Numbered from the stretch's first letter, positions 24,610 through 33,967 are shown. The stretch is 64,000 bases of DNA from Streptomyces cacaoi (GCF_006539165.1 NZ_BJMM01000006.1:289870-353869), one strand, 5' to 3'. The notes: generated by a model not told the origin, from the letters alone. Numbers and translations are program-made.

Positions 24610-25913
24610 GCGCGGTGGGCCCCGGCACGCGGCACCCCGCCCGAGGCGGACCGACGCTGCGCCACGGCTACCTGCTGGGCTGGGGGGTGACCACCCTGGG
24701 CTCCGGGCTCGTCTTCCCGCTGACCGCGGTCTATCTGCGCGACCACCTCGGCCTGCCGGTCTCCGGCGTCTCCCTGTACTTCGCACTGTTCGCCGCGGCC
24801 GGCCTGGTGATCAACCCCTTCGCCGGGGCCCTCGCCGACAGATGGCGGCCGGGGCCCATCGCCGTCGCGGCGACGCTCGTGCAGACCGTGGGGCCCCTCC
24901 TGCTCGCCCTCGGCTCCGCCCGGCTCAGCGTGGCCGCCGCGCTGTTCTCGGGCGCCGGAACCGGCGTCTTCTACGCCGTGCAGACACCGCTGCTCATCTC
25001 CGTCTTCGGCAAGGACCGGCTGGGCCGGATGCTCGCCTCCCAATTCCGCATCAGCGCCGCCACGATGGGCGCCGGATCGATCCTCGGCGGCCTCCTCGCC
25101 GGCTCGCTGGGCGAGGCCGGATACCGCCTGTGTTTCGCCGTCAACGGGCCCAGCTACCTCGTCTTCGGCCTGATCCTGTGCGCCGTGCTCCGCCGCGGAG
25201 CGCCCACCCCCCGCCCGGCCGCCGCCGCTGCCGCCCGCGGACCCGGCCGGGCGCTCGGCGCCGCCCTGGCGCCCTTCACGGACCGGGTGTTCCTGTGGGC
25301 GCTGCTGCTCCAGGGCGTCCTGGTGATCTTCGGCCTGGGGCAGATCGAATCCGTCACCCCGATCGTGCTGCGCGACAGCGCGCAGATGGCCGTGTCCGGT
25401 GTGAGCGTCGTCCTCGCCGTCAACTCCGTGACGGTCATCGCCGTCCAGGGGCTGGCGGTCCGGGTGGCGGAACGGATCGGACCGATGCGCTCGCTGGAGA
25501 CGGCCGTGCTCACCTGGTGCCTGGGACTGCTCGTCCTGTGGAGCGTGCCCGCCGCGCCCGACGCCCGCGGCGCGCTGCTCCTCGCCTCCGGATACGGCCT
25601 GGTGTTCGGCATCGGACAGTGCCTGATCTCACCCAGCTTCCAGCCCGTGGTCGTCGCGCACGCCCCGCCGGGACGGGTCGCCGCGTACTCGGCCTCCACC
25701 TCACTGATCTACGGCATGGGCAACCTCATCGCCCCCGCGGTGTGCCTGCCGGTGTTCACCTCCGGCGGACTGGGCGGCTACCTGTGGCTCCAGGCAGCCG
25801 GGTACGCAGCCGCCGGCGTGGCCCTGCTCTCCCTGCGCCGGCACGCCGCCCGCACCCGGGAGCGCGGGCCCGAGCGCGACCCCCTACCGGTCAGCCCCGA
25901 GGCCGACCAGTGA
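24606..25913 (+). CDS. MFS exporter
   Basis: A 435-residue major facilitator protein with about twelve hydrophobic helices. The loop 2-3 motif is degenerate (AGALADRWRPGP), and the YGMGNLIAPAVCLP region lies near helix 11. It begins with a GTG overlapping the stop of the UDP-glucose dehydrogenase gene. As the only transporter in the operon it is the likely exporter of the product and part of self-protection. Confidence 0.83.
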   Translation: MSAVGPGTRHPARGGPTLRHGYLLGWGVTTLGSGLVFPLTAVYLRDHLGLPVSGVSLYFALFAAAGLVINPFAGALADRWRPGPIAVAATLVQTVGPLLLALGSARLSVAAALFSGAGTGVFYAVQTPLLISVFGKDRLGRMLASQFRISAATMGAGSILGGLLAGSLGEAGYRLCFAVNGPSYLVFGLILCAVLRRGAPTPRPAAAAAARGPGRALGAALAPFTDRVFLWALLLQGVLVIFGLGQIESVTPIVLRDSAQMAVSGVSVVLAVNSVTVIAVQGLAVRVAERIGPMRSLETAVLTWCLGLLVLWSVPAAPDARGALLLASGYGLVFGIGQCLISPSFQPVVVAHAPPGRVAAYSASTSLIYGMGNLIAPAVCLPVFTSGGLGGYLWLQAAGYAAAGVALLSLRRHAARTRERGPERDPLPVSPEADQ

Positions 25914-25929
25914 AAGGAGCAAGGCACCG

Positions 25930-27174
25930 ATGACCGCCCCCCAGCACCCGGCACGCCGTGACTGCCTGCTCGTCGTCGGCTCCGGCAACCGGACCAGCCA
26001 CGAACGCATGCTGTCCCAGATGGCCGCCGAGGCCGACCTCGTCCTGCTCGACCCCGAACCGCCCACCTGGCAGCGCCGCTGGGTCCGGGACACCGAGGTC
26101 TTCGACCCCGCCGACGAGACGGCGGCACTCCGGCACGCCAAGGACCTCGCGGCCCGGCACGGCGTCGCCGCGGTGACCGCCTACGACGAGGCGTTCGTCC
26201 TGACCGCCGCACACCTGGCGGCCGCCCTCGGCCTGCCCGGACTCCCTCCCGCCGCCGCCGAACTCTGCCGGGACAAACGCCTCCAGCGCGACCTCCTCAA
26301 CCGCACCGGCCTGTCACCGACCCGCTCCACCCTCGTCCACGACCTGGACGGGGCCGCCGCCGCGGCACGCGAGACCGGCTACCCCGTCATCGTCAAACCC
26401 CGCGGCCTGTCGGGCAGCGCCGGCGTGTGCCGGGTCGACGCACCGGACGGCCTCGCGGCCGCGTTCCGGGCCGCGGCGGGCATCGACAAGAAGGGCATGA
26501 CCAGCGACGGCATCCTCGTCGAGGAGTACCTGGACGGCTTCGAACTGTGCGTCGACTGCTGGGTGCACGACGGGACGGCCGTACCCGTGTGGGGAGCGCG
26601 CAAGATCTGGGCGTTCGACCCCCACCCGATCGAGGCGGGCCTGGTCGTCGGCCGCGGAGCCCTGGACGACGGCGCGGTCCGGGACGGATTCGCGCTCGCG
26701 TGCCGTGCGGCCGCCGCCGCCGGACTGGACCGCACCGTCGCCCACATCGAGGTGCGCATGACCGCCGGCGGACCACGGATCGTGGAGATCAACGGCCGCC
26801 CGGCAGGCTACATCTCCGCGCGGATCGCCGAACTGGCCACCGGCATACGGCCCGGCGGCCTGCTGGCCACCGCGGCCCTCGGGCTGCCGGTGCAGACCCG
26901 GACCGTGGCCGACCGCGCGGCCGGGCTGCGCTTCCTCTACCCCGCCCACCCGCTGCGTTTCGCCGGACTGGCTCCCGCACCCGTCCTGCGGTCCCGCCCC
27001 TGGGTCCACGAGATCACCGAACTGCGCCCCCACGGCAGCGAGATCGTGCCGCCGCCGGACAACCCCTGGGGCACCGCCGCCTACGTCATGGCCACCGGGC
27101 CCCACTGCGAAGACGTCGAGGACCGGCTGCTGCTGGCCCACCACGAACTGCGGGTGCTGGGCGAGCCGTTGTGA
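25930..27174 (+). CDS. ATP-grasp carboxylate-amine ligase
   Basis: A 414-residue ATP-grasp enzyme. PVIVKPRGLSGSAGV holds the ATP-binding lysine and glycine-rich loop (~150-165), ILVEEYLDGFELCVDCW follows, and HIEVRMTAGGPRIVEINGRPAG carries the magnesium-binding Glu/Asn pair. These enzymes activate a carboxylate as acyl phosphate and join it to an amine or thiol. With no thioesterase or complete condensation domain in the operon, this enzyme may make the amide bond of the product. AAGG precedes the ATG. Confidence 0.86.
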   Translation: MTAPQHPARRDCLLVVGSGNRTSHERMLSQMAAEADLVLLDPEPPTWQRRWVRDTEVFDPADETAALRHAKDLAARHGVAAVTAYDEAFVLTAAHLAAALGLPGLPPAAAELCRDKRLQRDLLNRTGLSPTRSTLVHDLDGAAAAARETGYPVIVKPRGLSGSAGVCRVDAPDGLAAAFRAAAGIDKKGMTSDGILVEEYLDGFELCVDCWVHDGTAVPVWGARKIWAFDPHPIEAGLVVGRGALDDGAVRDGFALACRAAAAAGLDRTVAHIEVRMTAGGPRIVEINGRPAGYISARIAELATGIRPGGLLATAALGLPVQTRTVADRAAGLRFLYPAHPLRFAGLAPAPVLRSRPWVHEITELRPHGSEIVPPPDNPWGTAAYVMATGPHCEDVEDRLLLAHHELRVLGEPL

Positions 27175-27233
27175 GCGGTGCACGCCGGCCCGCCCCTCCT
27201 CACCCGCGTACCGACCACAGAGAGGCAGAGACC

Positions 27234-27965
27234 ATGACCGAGTGGACGCCCGGGACCTACGGACCGCGGTGGAAGAACGTCTACGACCGGATCGACTGGC
27301 CCGCCCCGGACGCCGCCGTCGCCTTCCTGGCCGAACGCCGCGGCTCCGGGCGCGCCCTCGAACTGGCCGTGGGCACCGGACGGGTGGCCGTTCCGCTCGC
27401 GGCCCAGGGCGTCGAACTGGACGGCCTGGACGCCTCCCCGGAGATCGTCGAGGTGATGCGCACCAAACCCGGCGGCGAAGCCATCGACGTCACCATCGGG
27501 GACATCGCCGACTTCCGGCTCGACCGCGACTACTCCCTGATCTTCCTCCTCCTCAACTCCCTCTACGCGCTCCAGACCCAACAGGAGCAGATCAGCTGCT
27601 TCGAGTCGGCGGCCCGGCACCTCGAACCCGGCGGCCTGTTCGTGGTGGAGACCTTCGTGCCCGACCCCACCCGGTTCCGCTTCCAGGGCCGTGCACACGT
27701 CTACGACGTCGACCTCGACCACGTCCGCATCGAGGCGGACACCTTCGACCGGGCCACCCAGCACATCAAGGAGAACCACATCGAGATACGCGAGGACGGC
27801 ATCCGCCTCTACCCGGCCTTCCTGCGCTACACCTGGCCCAGCGAACTCGACCTGATGGCCCGTATCGCGGGCCTGTCATTCGTCGAACGCTGGGGCGACT
27901 GGGCCGACGTACCCTTCGACGCCGCTTCGGAGAACAGCATCAGCGTCTACCGCAAGGAGGGCTGA
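27234..27965 (+). CDS. SAM-dependent methyltransferase (class I)
   Basis: A 243-residue methyltransferase. Motif I is ALELAVGTGRVAVPLA (about residues 40-55), followed by LDGLDASPEIV and a post-I acidic region GDIADF; RHLEPGGLFVVETFVPDP is the later conserved block. AGAGAGG lies upstream of ATG 27234. It precedes the PheS-like gene by 4 nt, so it is tightly coupled to it. Target unknown. Confidence 0.84.
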   Translation: MTEWTPGTYGPRWKNVYDRIDWPAPDAAVAFLAERRGSGRALELAVGTGRVAVPLAAQGVELDGLDASPEIVEVMRTKPGGEAIDVTIGDIADFRLDRDYSLIFLLLNSLYALQTQQEQISCFESAARHLEPGGLFVVETFVPDPTRFRFQGRAHVYDVDLDHVRIEADTFDRATQHIKENHIEIREDGIRLYPAFLRYTWPSELDLMARIAGLSFVERWGDWADVPFDAASENSISVYRKEG

Positions 27966-27969
27966 GCCC

Positions 27970-28755
27970 GTGCGCGGCGCGGCAGCGGCGGCGGACCTGA
28001 GCGACCCGGGCCTGCCGCCCGCGGGCCCCCGCATCGGACGGCCCCACCCGGTGGCCGCCCTGGTGGAGAGGATCACCGCCTGCTTCGTCCCCCTGGGATT
28101 CGACGTCACCAACCTGCCGCTGCTGGCCACCGAGGACGACAACTTCGACCTGCTCGGCTACCCGCCCGGGCACCCCACCCGCACCCGGCTGACCTTCCAC
28201 CCCGCGCCCGGAGTGGTGCTGAGAACCCAGGCGTCCTCGGGGATCGCCGAGGTGCTCCGGCAGGCCGGGCCGGGGCCCGCCCGGGCGCTGCTGGTGGCGA
28301 CCTGCTTCCGCAACGAACCGCCCGCACCGCACTCGGGCCCGCAGTTCACCCAGATCGACGGCGTCGTGGCGCAACCGGGCCTGGCACTGCCCGACCTGAT
28401 GGGCCTCTTCGACGTGTTCGTCCGCGGAGTCTTCGGAGCCGGCTGCGCCTGGCAGCTCACCCGCTGCGACTACCCGTTCGTGGACCCCGGATTCGCCCTG
28501 TCGATCGCCTGCCCCCACTGCGGCAGCGGCTGCGCAACCTGCTGGGACCGCGGCCGCGTCGAGGTGTGCACCGGCGGCGTCCTCAGGGACGAAGTCCTCA
28601 CCGCGAGCGGATACGCGCCCGGCCGCACCACCGGCCTGAGCTTCGGCTGCTCCGTGGAACGGCTGCTGCGCTACCTGCACGGCCTCCACGACATGCGGGA
28701 GTTGCTCGCCAACGACCCCCGGGTGCTGGAGCAGTTCGAAGGCCAGGGGCACTGA
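27970..28755 (+). CDS. PheS-like catalytic subunit without tRNA-binding coiled coil
   Basis: A 261-residue paralogue of the phenylalanyl-tRNA synthetase alpha chain. It starts almost at the class II catalytic core: HP at residues 26-27 in a motif 1 region with CFVPLGF, LRTQASS (84-90) for LRTHTS, ATCFRNE (110-116) and PQFTQIDG (124-131) of motif 2, a CPHC...CATC insert (181-191), and motif 3 SFGCSVERLLR (224-234) with the ATP-binding Arg. The ~85-100-residue N-terminal coiled coil that binds tRNA in ordinary PheS is missing. Several substrate-pocket positions differ from housekeeping PheS. A GTG start lies nine bases after GGAGG. Together with the next gene it may be a freestanding aminoacyl-activating ligase. 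A resistance copy is less likely because tRNA contacts are lost. Confidence 0.82.
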   Translation: MRGAAAAADLSDPGLPPAGPRIGRPHPVAALVERITACFVPLGFDVTNLPLLATEDDNFDLLGYPPGHPTRTRLTFHPAPGVVLRTQASSGIAEVLRQAGPGPARALLVATCFRNEPPAPHSGPQFTQIDGVVAQPGLALPDLMGLFDVFVRGVFGAGCAWQLTRCDYPFVDPGFALSIACPHCGSGCATCWDRGRVEVCTGGVLRDEVLTASGYAPGRTTGLSFGCSVERLLRYLHGLHDMRELLANDPRVLEQFEGQGH

Positions 28756-28887
28756 CCCGTACCCGCGAGAAACGCCGCGCGGCCGCAGCCGCCCCCGTCA
28801 CCCGCCCGTGCGCCGCGCCGGCGACGGACGGGCCGGGGCAGCGGACACGGCGGCGCCGCAGGACCGAGCCGAGGGAGGTGACCATCC

Positions 28888-30891
28888 GTGAGGGTTCCGC
28901 TGTCCTGGCTGGAACACGCAGCCGGCCGACCGCTCGACCCCGCGCAGGTGTCGCGCTGGCTGACGGAGGCCGGCGCCCGGGCCGACACGAGCACGGACCG
29001 CACCCTGGAGGTGACCGCACCACCGGGGCGCCCGCATCTGGCATCCGTGCGGGGCCTGGTCGCGGAGATCCGCGGGCGGCTGGGGCTGCCGCCCCCCTCT
29101 ACGGACCCGCCGCCGCTGCCCACAGGGATCGACATCGCGGTGGCCGAGGACGCCGAAGGCCCCGTGGCGCGCGTCGCCGCCGCCCGCGTGCGGCTGCCCA
29201 CCGTCCCCCTGCCCCCAGCGCCGGAGAAGGGATGGCTGCACGCCGCGGGGGTTGCGCTCACCGGAACCGTCGCCGACCTGCTGGCCTATGTCGCGCTGGA
29301 GACGGGCCAGCCACTCGGCGCCGTCCCGGACCGCCCCCTCCCGCCGGACGGCCCGCACCTGCGGTACGCCCCGGCACCCGGTGAGGAAACCGGGGGACAG
29401 CCCCGGCATCCGGACCCGGCACCCGTCCTGCGGGCCGGCGACCGCGTCCTGGCCCTCCCGGCGCGGTACGAGCACACCGAACCGCCCCCGACTGGGCCCG
29501 CCGACGTCCTGCTCTACACGGTGTGGCCGCCTCCCGGCGCGCACGGCACCGCCCGTACCCGGCCGCCCGCATCCGGCGACCCGGGCCGCTGCGACCGGGC
29601 CATCGCCCGAGCCGTGGAGCTGGCGGCCGCCTGGGGACAGGGCACCGTCCAGGCGGCGGGCGCCGCGGGCCTGCCGCCCCGCCCACCGCGCACCCACGTG
29701 CTGCGCACCGAGGACATACGGCACGCGATCGACCCGACGCTGACCCCCGACGAAGCCCTGGCGCTGGTACGCCGGGTGGCCCGCGGCGCCCAGCACGGCG
29801 CGGCAGGCACCGTGCACGCCGTCGTCCCGCCCGAGCGGCCCGACCTGGAGCGTCCCGGACCGTTCCTCGCCGAAGCCGCCCGCCTGCGCGGCCACCACAC
29901 CCTGCCCCGCCGTCTGCCCCCGGCACTCGGCGCCCCCGCACGCGACCCGGCCGCGCACCTGCGCCGCGCGGCCGCCGAAGCAGCGGTCCGACGCGGACTC
30001 CAACAGATCTCCACCCCCGTCCTGCGGCCCCGGAACGCCCCGCTCGCCCACCTCGGCACCGCCCCCGGCACCGGCCCGGTACGCGTACACGGCCGGGCCG
30101 GACTCCGCGACCTGTGCCTGCGCGCCTCCCTGCTGCCGGGCGTCCTGGACGTGGCCGCGCGCTCCCTGCGGCACACCGGAGCCGCCCACCACTTCGAGAC
30201 CGGCCCGGTGCTGCGATCGGCCGCACCGGGCGACGAGAACCAGCGGCTGACCGCCGTCCTCAGCGGGCCGGTCGCCGAACCCTCGCTGCTCGACCCCGAA
30301 CCGCGCCCGGCCGCGTTCGCGGATCTGCTGGGACTCGTCCACCTGCTCGGCACAGCCCTCGGCCGCGGCACGCCCGACCTGGCCCCCCTGACCGCACCGC
30401 CCCCGCACCCCGCGTCCCCGCCCTCCGTCCTCGACCCGGCCGCGTCGTTCACGATCCTGCTGGGCGGTCGCGCCGCCGGCTGGGCGGGCCTGGTGCACCC
30501 GGACGCCGCCGAGTCGGCCGGAGCGCCGCCGGCCCGCATCTACTGTGCCGACCTCGACCTGGACGCACTCCAGGAGCTGCCGCCCGTCCACCCGCGGGTG
30601 CGACTGCCGCCCGCCGCGACGCTCCCGGCCTTCCACGTCACCGTCGTCGTCACGGACACCACTCCCGTCGCGGAAGTCCTGCGCACGGTCGCCGAAGCGG
30701 GCGCCACCGCGCGCCGGCTGGTCCGCGTCGAGGACGTCTACCGCGGCGAGCGCCTCGCCCCCGGCCGGCTCGCGCTGACCGTACGAGCCCACTTCGAGAA
30801 CCCGGCCGCCACGCCGGTGCGCGCCGAGCGCCGTCGCCGCCGCGGCGCGGTACTGGACGCGCTGCGGGACCGCGGCTGGGAGGGGAGGTGA
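28888..30891 (+). CDS. PheT-like subunit lacking the EMAP/OB tRNA-binding domain
   Basis: A 667-residue paralogue of the phenylalanyl-tRNA synthetase beta chain, which is normally ~800 or more. It opens with the family start MRVPLSWLE, but after ~35 residues jumps directly to TLEVTAPPGRPHLASVRGLVAEI, the block that follows the EMAP/OB-fold domain in normal PheT, so that domain of roughly 110 residues is absent. A B5-type domain (~270-345, LRTEDIRHAIDPTLTPDEA), a catalytic-like fold and a C-terminal ferredoxin-like anticodon-binding domain (~578-667, FHVTVVVTD...VEDVYRGE) remain. GGAGGTGA lies five bases before GTG 28888. Loss of tRNA-binding parts in both subunits points to a repurposed enzyme. 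Confidence 0.82.
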   Translation: MRVPLSWLEHAAGRPLDPAQVSRWLTEAGARADTSTDRTLEVTAPPGRPHLASVRGLVAEIRGRLGLPPPSTDPPPLPTGIDIAVAEDAEGPVARVAAARVRLPTVPLPPAPEKGWLHAAGVALTGTVADLLAYVALETGQPLGAVPDRPLPPDGPHLRYAPAPGEETGGQPRHPDPAPVLRAGDRVLALPARYEHTEPPPTGPADVLLYTVWPPPGAHGTARTRPPASGDPGRCDRAIARAVELAAAWGQGTVQAAGAAGLPPRPPRTHVLRTEDIRHAIDPTLTPDEALALVRRVARGAQHGAAGTVHAVVPPERPDLERPGPFLAEAARLRGHHTLPRRLPPALGAPARDPAAHLRRAAAEAAVRRGLQQISTPVLRPRNAPLAHLGTAPGTGPVRVHGRAGLRDLCLRASLLPGVLDVAARSLRHTGAAHHFETGPVLRSAAPGDENQRLTAVLSGPVAEPSLLDPEPRPAAFADLLGLVHLLGTALGRGTPDLAPLTAPPPHPASPPSVLDPAASFTILLGGRAAGWAGLVHPDAAESAGAPPARIYCADLDLDALQELPPVHPRVRLPPAATLPAFHVTVVVTDTTPVAEVLRTVAEAGATARRLVRVEDVYRGERLAPGRLALTVRAHFENPAATPVRAERRRRRGAVLDALRDRGWEGR

Positions 30892-30893
30892 AG

Positions 30894-30927
30894 CCCGCGG
30901 GAACCGCCGAGGCCACCGTGCCGCGGG
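30894..30927. terminator. Possible bidirectional terminator
   Basis: CCCGCGG (30894-30900) and CCGCGGG (30921-30927) form a 7-bp inverted repeat in the 36-bp gap between the convergent PheT-like and LuxR-type genes. The stem is short and the loop long, so this is tentative. Confidence 0.35.
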
Positions 30928-33660
30928 TCAGCTGAGGTCCCGTCCGTACAGCTGGGTCCGGGAGGTGATGCCCAGCTTCGGAAAGAGCTTGTGCAGGTGA
31001 TAGCCCACGGTGCGGGGGCTGAGGAAGAGCTGCGCCGCGATGTCGCTGTTACTCATGCCCCGCGCGGCCAGCCGGGCGATCTGTAACTCCCGGGGTGTCA
31101 ACCGCCGCGACACGGAGGCCGGATCGGCGGCGGGCTCGATCAGGCTGCGGTCTCCCGCGGCACGCAGCTCTTCCAGCGCCAGGTCGATCCACGGCCGCGC
31201 ACCGAGCATGTGCAGATGGGTGGTGGCCTGGTGCAGATGCTCACGCGCGGACTTGATCCGGCGGTTGCGGCGCAGCCATTCGCCGTACAGCAGGTGCGTA
31301 CGGCCGATGTCGAACGGGGACGCGCCCGCCGCCTCCAACGCGCTCTCGTAGCGGGCCGAGGTGCGTTCACCGGTCGACAGCAGGGCCCGGCAACGGTGCC
31401 ACGGGGCGTGCAGATGCGGTGCCCGCTCGGGGTCGGCCCGCTGCTCGAAGCGGGCGAGCGCCGCCCGTGCGGGGGCCGGATCGCCCGACCGCACCCAGGC
31501 TTCGGCCAGATCGGGCAGCACCAGCCAGCCGACCATGAAGTGCTCGGCGGGCCCACCGGGGGACACCACGTCGCCCAGCAGCCGGGCCGCCTGGTCGGGC
31601 CGGCCCTCGGCCAGCGCGTTCAGGCCCAGCGCCCAGTGCGCCAACGCCAGCGCGGAGGCGATGTGGTGCGGCGCGGCGACCGCCAGCGACTGCTCGGCCA
31701 GCGCACGGCAGCGCGCACTGTCACCCTGCGCCGCGGCCAACCAGGCCAGCAGCGCGTGCAGATGGCAGGCGTACCCCGGCTGCCCCGCCTCCTGCGCGAG
31801 CCGCAGCCCTTCCACGCCGTTCGCGAGCCCGCTCGACCACTGGCCGGTGACGAGTTCGAGCGCGACGAGCGACGTCAGCGACATGGCCAGCGCACCGTCC
31901 GCGCCCGCGGCACGCAGCGCGTCGGCCGCGCTCCGGTGCGCGGCCGTCATCGCCTCCGTGCCGCCCGTCAGATGGGGCAGGAGCACCGGCGGCCACACCC
32001 ACGGCCGCGGAAGCGGGGACAGGAGCCACGCGGCGGCGTCGAAAGGGGGGTGGCGGTACCGCGCGGGACCGGGCTGCTGCGGTGTCAGGCTGCCCAAGTA
32101 GGCGAAGTGGCGCGAGAAACGACGCAGGGTGGCGTGCTCGGCCGGGCCCGGGCCGGCGCCGAGTTCCGCGATCTGCGTGAGCGTGGCCGGATCGCCGGCC
32201 GCCCACGCGGCGCGGGCCGCCGTGACGAGCAGTTCCGCCGTCAGCTCCGCGTCCGTTTCCCGCGCCAGCCGGGCACCGTCCAGCAGGAGGCGGCAGGCCG
32301 CCGCCGGGTCACCACCGGCGTGTGTCATCGCGCCGCGCAGCCCCAGCACCCTGGCACGCATCCGCGGGTCACCGTCCAGCGCCTCCGCCTGCTTGAGCAG
32401 GGTCTCGGCGTGCGAGGTGTCCGCGGTCATCCAGGCGTACTCGGCCGCCTCCACCAGCAGGAGGGCCCGCTCCAGGGGCTCGGAGGCCAGCTCCGCCGCC
32501 CGGCGCAGCGCCTGCCCGGCGGTCGCCGGATCCCCGCTGTGCCGGGCGCGTTCGGCCAGCTCGGTCAGCAGCCGGGCCACCGCGTCGTCCGGGCCCACGG
32601 AAGCCGCGGCCAGGTGCCAGACCCGGCGGTCGTCGTCCGGGGCCAGGCTGCGGGCGAGCGCCAGATGTGCGGCGCGCCGCCGGCGGAAGGAGGCGCCGTG
32701 GTAGACGGCGGACCGGGCGAGCGGGTGCCGGAAGGTCACCTCACGCTGGTCGAGCCGGATCACCCCGGTGGACACGGCCTCGAACAGCGCGTCCCGGGCC
32801 GCGTCGGCGTCCGTGCAAGCCCGGAGCACGGTGGACGGTTCGGCGTCCCCGGCCGCTGCCGCCAGCAGCAGCACGTCGCGCTGCACGTCCGTCAGACCGG
32901 CCGCCGGGTCGTGGAAGAACTTCCGCTGCCGTTCGCCGAGCGGCAGCGGATCGGGCAGCGGGGTGGTGCCGTCGAGGTGGCACGGGGACAGCGCGGCGGG
33001 TAACTCCACCAGGGCCAGCGGATGGCCGCGGGCCTCGCGCAACAGGCGCTTGCGCACCGTCGGAACGGTCTTCGGCAGCGTACGCGCCAGCAGCCCCGCC
33101 GCATCCGCGTCGTTCAGGGGCAGGATCTGTAGATCGGGCACGCCGGGCAGCGGGAAGAGACCGGCGTCGTTGCGGGTGGCGAGGAGCAGGGCCACCGCCT
33201 CCGACTCCAGACGACGCGCGAGGAACACCAGCGCTTCCGCGGACGCCGGATCCAGCCAGTGCGCGTCGTCCACGGTGATCAGCAGGGGAGTGCCGGCGGA
33301 GGCGTTGGACAGCAGGGAGAGCGTGGCCAGCCCCACCAGGAAGCGGTCGGCGCGCACCGCGCTCATACCGAAGGCTCCGCACAGCGCGTCGGCCTGCGGG
33401 CGCGGCAGTTCACCCAGGCCGGGCAGCAGGGGACGCAGCAGCTGGTGCAGAGCGGCGAACGGCAGCCCGGCCTCGCCCTCCACGCCGGTCGCCCGCAGCG
33501 CCCGCATGCCGGGCGCGCAGGTCTCGGTCACACCGGTCAGCAGCGCGCTCTTGCCCACCCCGGGCGGGCCGTGCAGGACCAGCGCCCTGCCCTTGCCCTC
33601 CCGCGCGGCTCCGACCACCGTGAACAGCTCATCCCACTCCCGTCCCCGCCCGACCAACAT
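30928..33660 (-). CDS. LuxR-family LAL regulator with two TTA codons
   Basis: A ~910-residue large ATP-binding LuxR regulator. The Walker A motif GPPGVGKSALL is near the N-terminus, Walker B is LLITVDDAHWLD, the middle is a helical TPR-like region, and the C-terminal LuxR helix-turn-helix reads LTPRELQIARLAARGMSNSDIAAQLFLSPRTVGYHL. Leucine codons at 33001-33003 (VELPAAL) and 31084-31086 (RELQIAR) are TTA, rare in Streptomyces and read by the bldA tRNA, so its translation probably depends on development. ATG 33660 has GAGGAG nine bases upstream; TTG 33717 is an alternative. It is the likely pathway-level activator of the adjoining locus, although this is inferred from position. Confidence 0.87.
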   Translation of the reverse strand: MLVGRGREWDELFTVVGAAREGKGRALVLHGPPGVGKSALLTGVTETCAPGMRALRATGVEGEAGLPFAALHQLLRPLLPGLGELPRPQADALCGAFGMSAVRADRFLVGLATLSLLSNASAGTPLLITVDDAHWLDPASAEALVFLARRLESEAVALLLATRNDAGLFPLPGVPDLQILPLNDADAAGLLARTLPKTVPTVRKRLLREARGHPLALVELPAALSPCHLDGTTPLPDPLPLGERQRKFFHDPAAGLTDVQRDVLLLAAAAGDAEPSTVLRACTDADAARDALFEAVSTGVIRLDQREVTFRHPLARSAVYHGASFRRRRAAHLALARSLAPDDDRRVWHLAAASVGPDDAVARLLTELAERARHSGDPATAGQALRRAAELASEPLERALLLVEAAEYAWMTADTSHAETLLKQAEALDGDPRMRARVLGLRGAMTHAGGDPAAACRLLLDGARLARETDAELTAELLVTAARAAWAAGDPATLTQIAELGAGPGPAEHATLRRFSRHFAYLGSLTPQQPGPARYRHPPFDAAAWLLSPLPRPWVWPPVLLPHLTGGTEAMTAAHRSAADALRAAGADGALAMSLTSLVALELVTGQWSSGLANGVEGLRLAQEAGQPGYACHLHALLAWLAAAQGDSARCRALAEQSLAVAAPHHIASALALAHWALGLNALAEGRPDQAARLLGDVVSPGGPAEHFMVGWLVLPDLAEAWVRSGDPAPARAALARFEQRADPERAPHLHAPWHRCRALLSTGERTSARYESALEAAGASPFDIGRTHLLYGEWLRRNRRIKSAREHLHQATTHLHMLGARPWIDLALEELRAAGDRSLIEPAADPASVSRRLTPRELQIARLAARGMSNSDIAAQLFLSPRTVGYHLHKLFPKLGITSRTQLYGRDLS

Positions 33661-33967
33661 CCGTCCATGCTCCTCGCGGTAGCGGACCCGTCGTGCGCCA
33701 AGGTCGGTTCCCCGCAACCGGGCGAAGGCAACTCATCGCAGCCGGCTGTGTTCGACCGGTGAGTAGGATGCATCGTGTGCCGTTCGGTGCCAAGAGTCCA
33801 AATTGGCCCCTGCGTTTCCAACTGCCCCCGTAAGTACGGAAGTTGACTTTTGTAGCAACAGCCCGGGGTGCCGTGTCGACGCCTCGCTGCGGCGCCGGTC
33901 CGCACCGGGCGCTCACCGTGCCGGCCAACGGCTCCGCCGGTCCGCCGGGTTGAGGGCGGGGCGCCGT
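33661..33967. other. Intergenic region upstream of the LAL regulator
   Basis: About 300 bases without a convincing gene. It should hold the promoter of the LAL gene. A single AAGTACG half-site (33832-33838) resembles one arm of the locus palindrome, but the other arm is missing. Confidence 0.45.

Noticed and set aside
27970..30891. PheST-like pair as housekeeping phenylalanyl-tRNA synthetase
   Set aside because: Both subunits lack tRNA-binding segments, show altered motifs and are embedded in a biosynthetic operon.
33832..33838. AAGTACG near the LAL regulator as a fourth copy of the locus operator
   Set aside because: Only one arm is present; the opposite arm does not match and there is no promoter at the expected distance.
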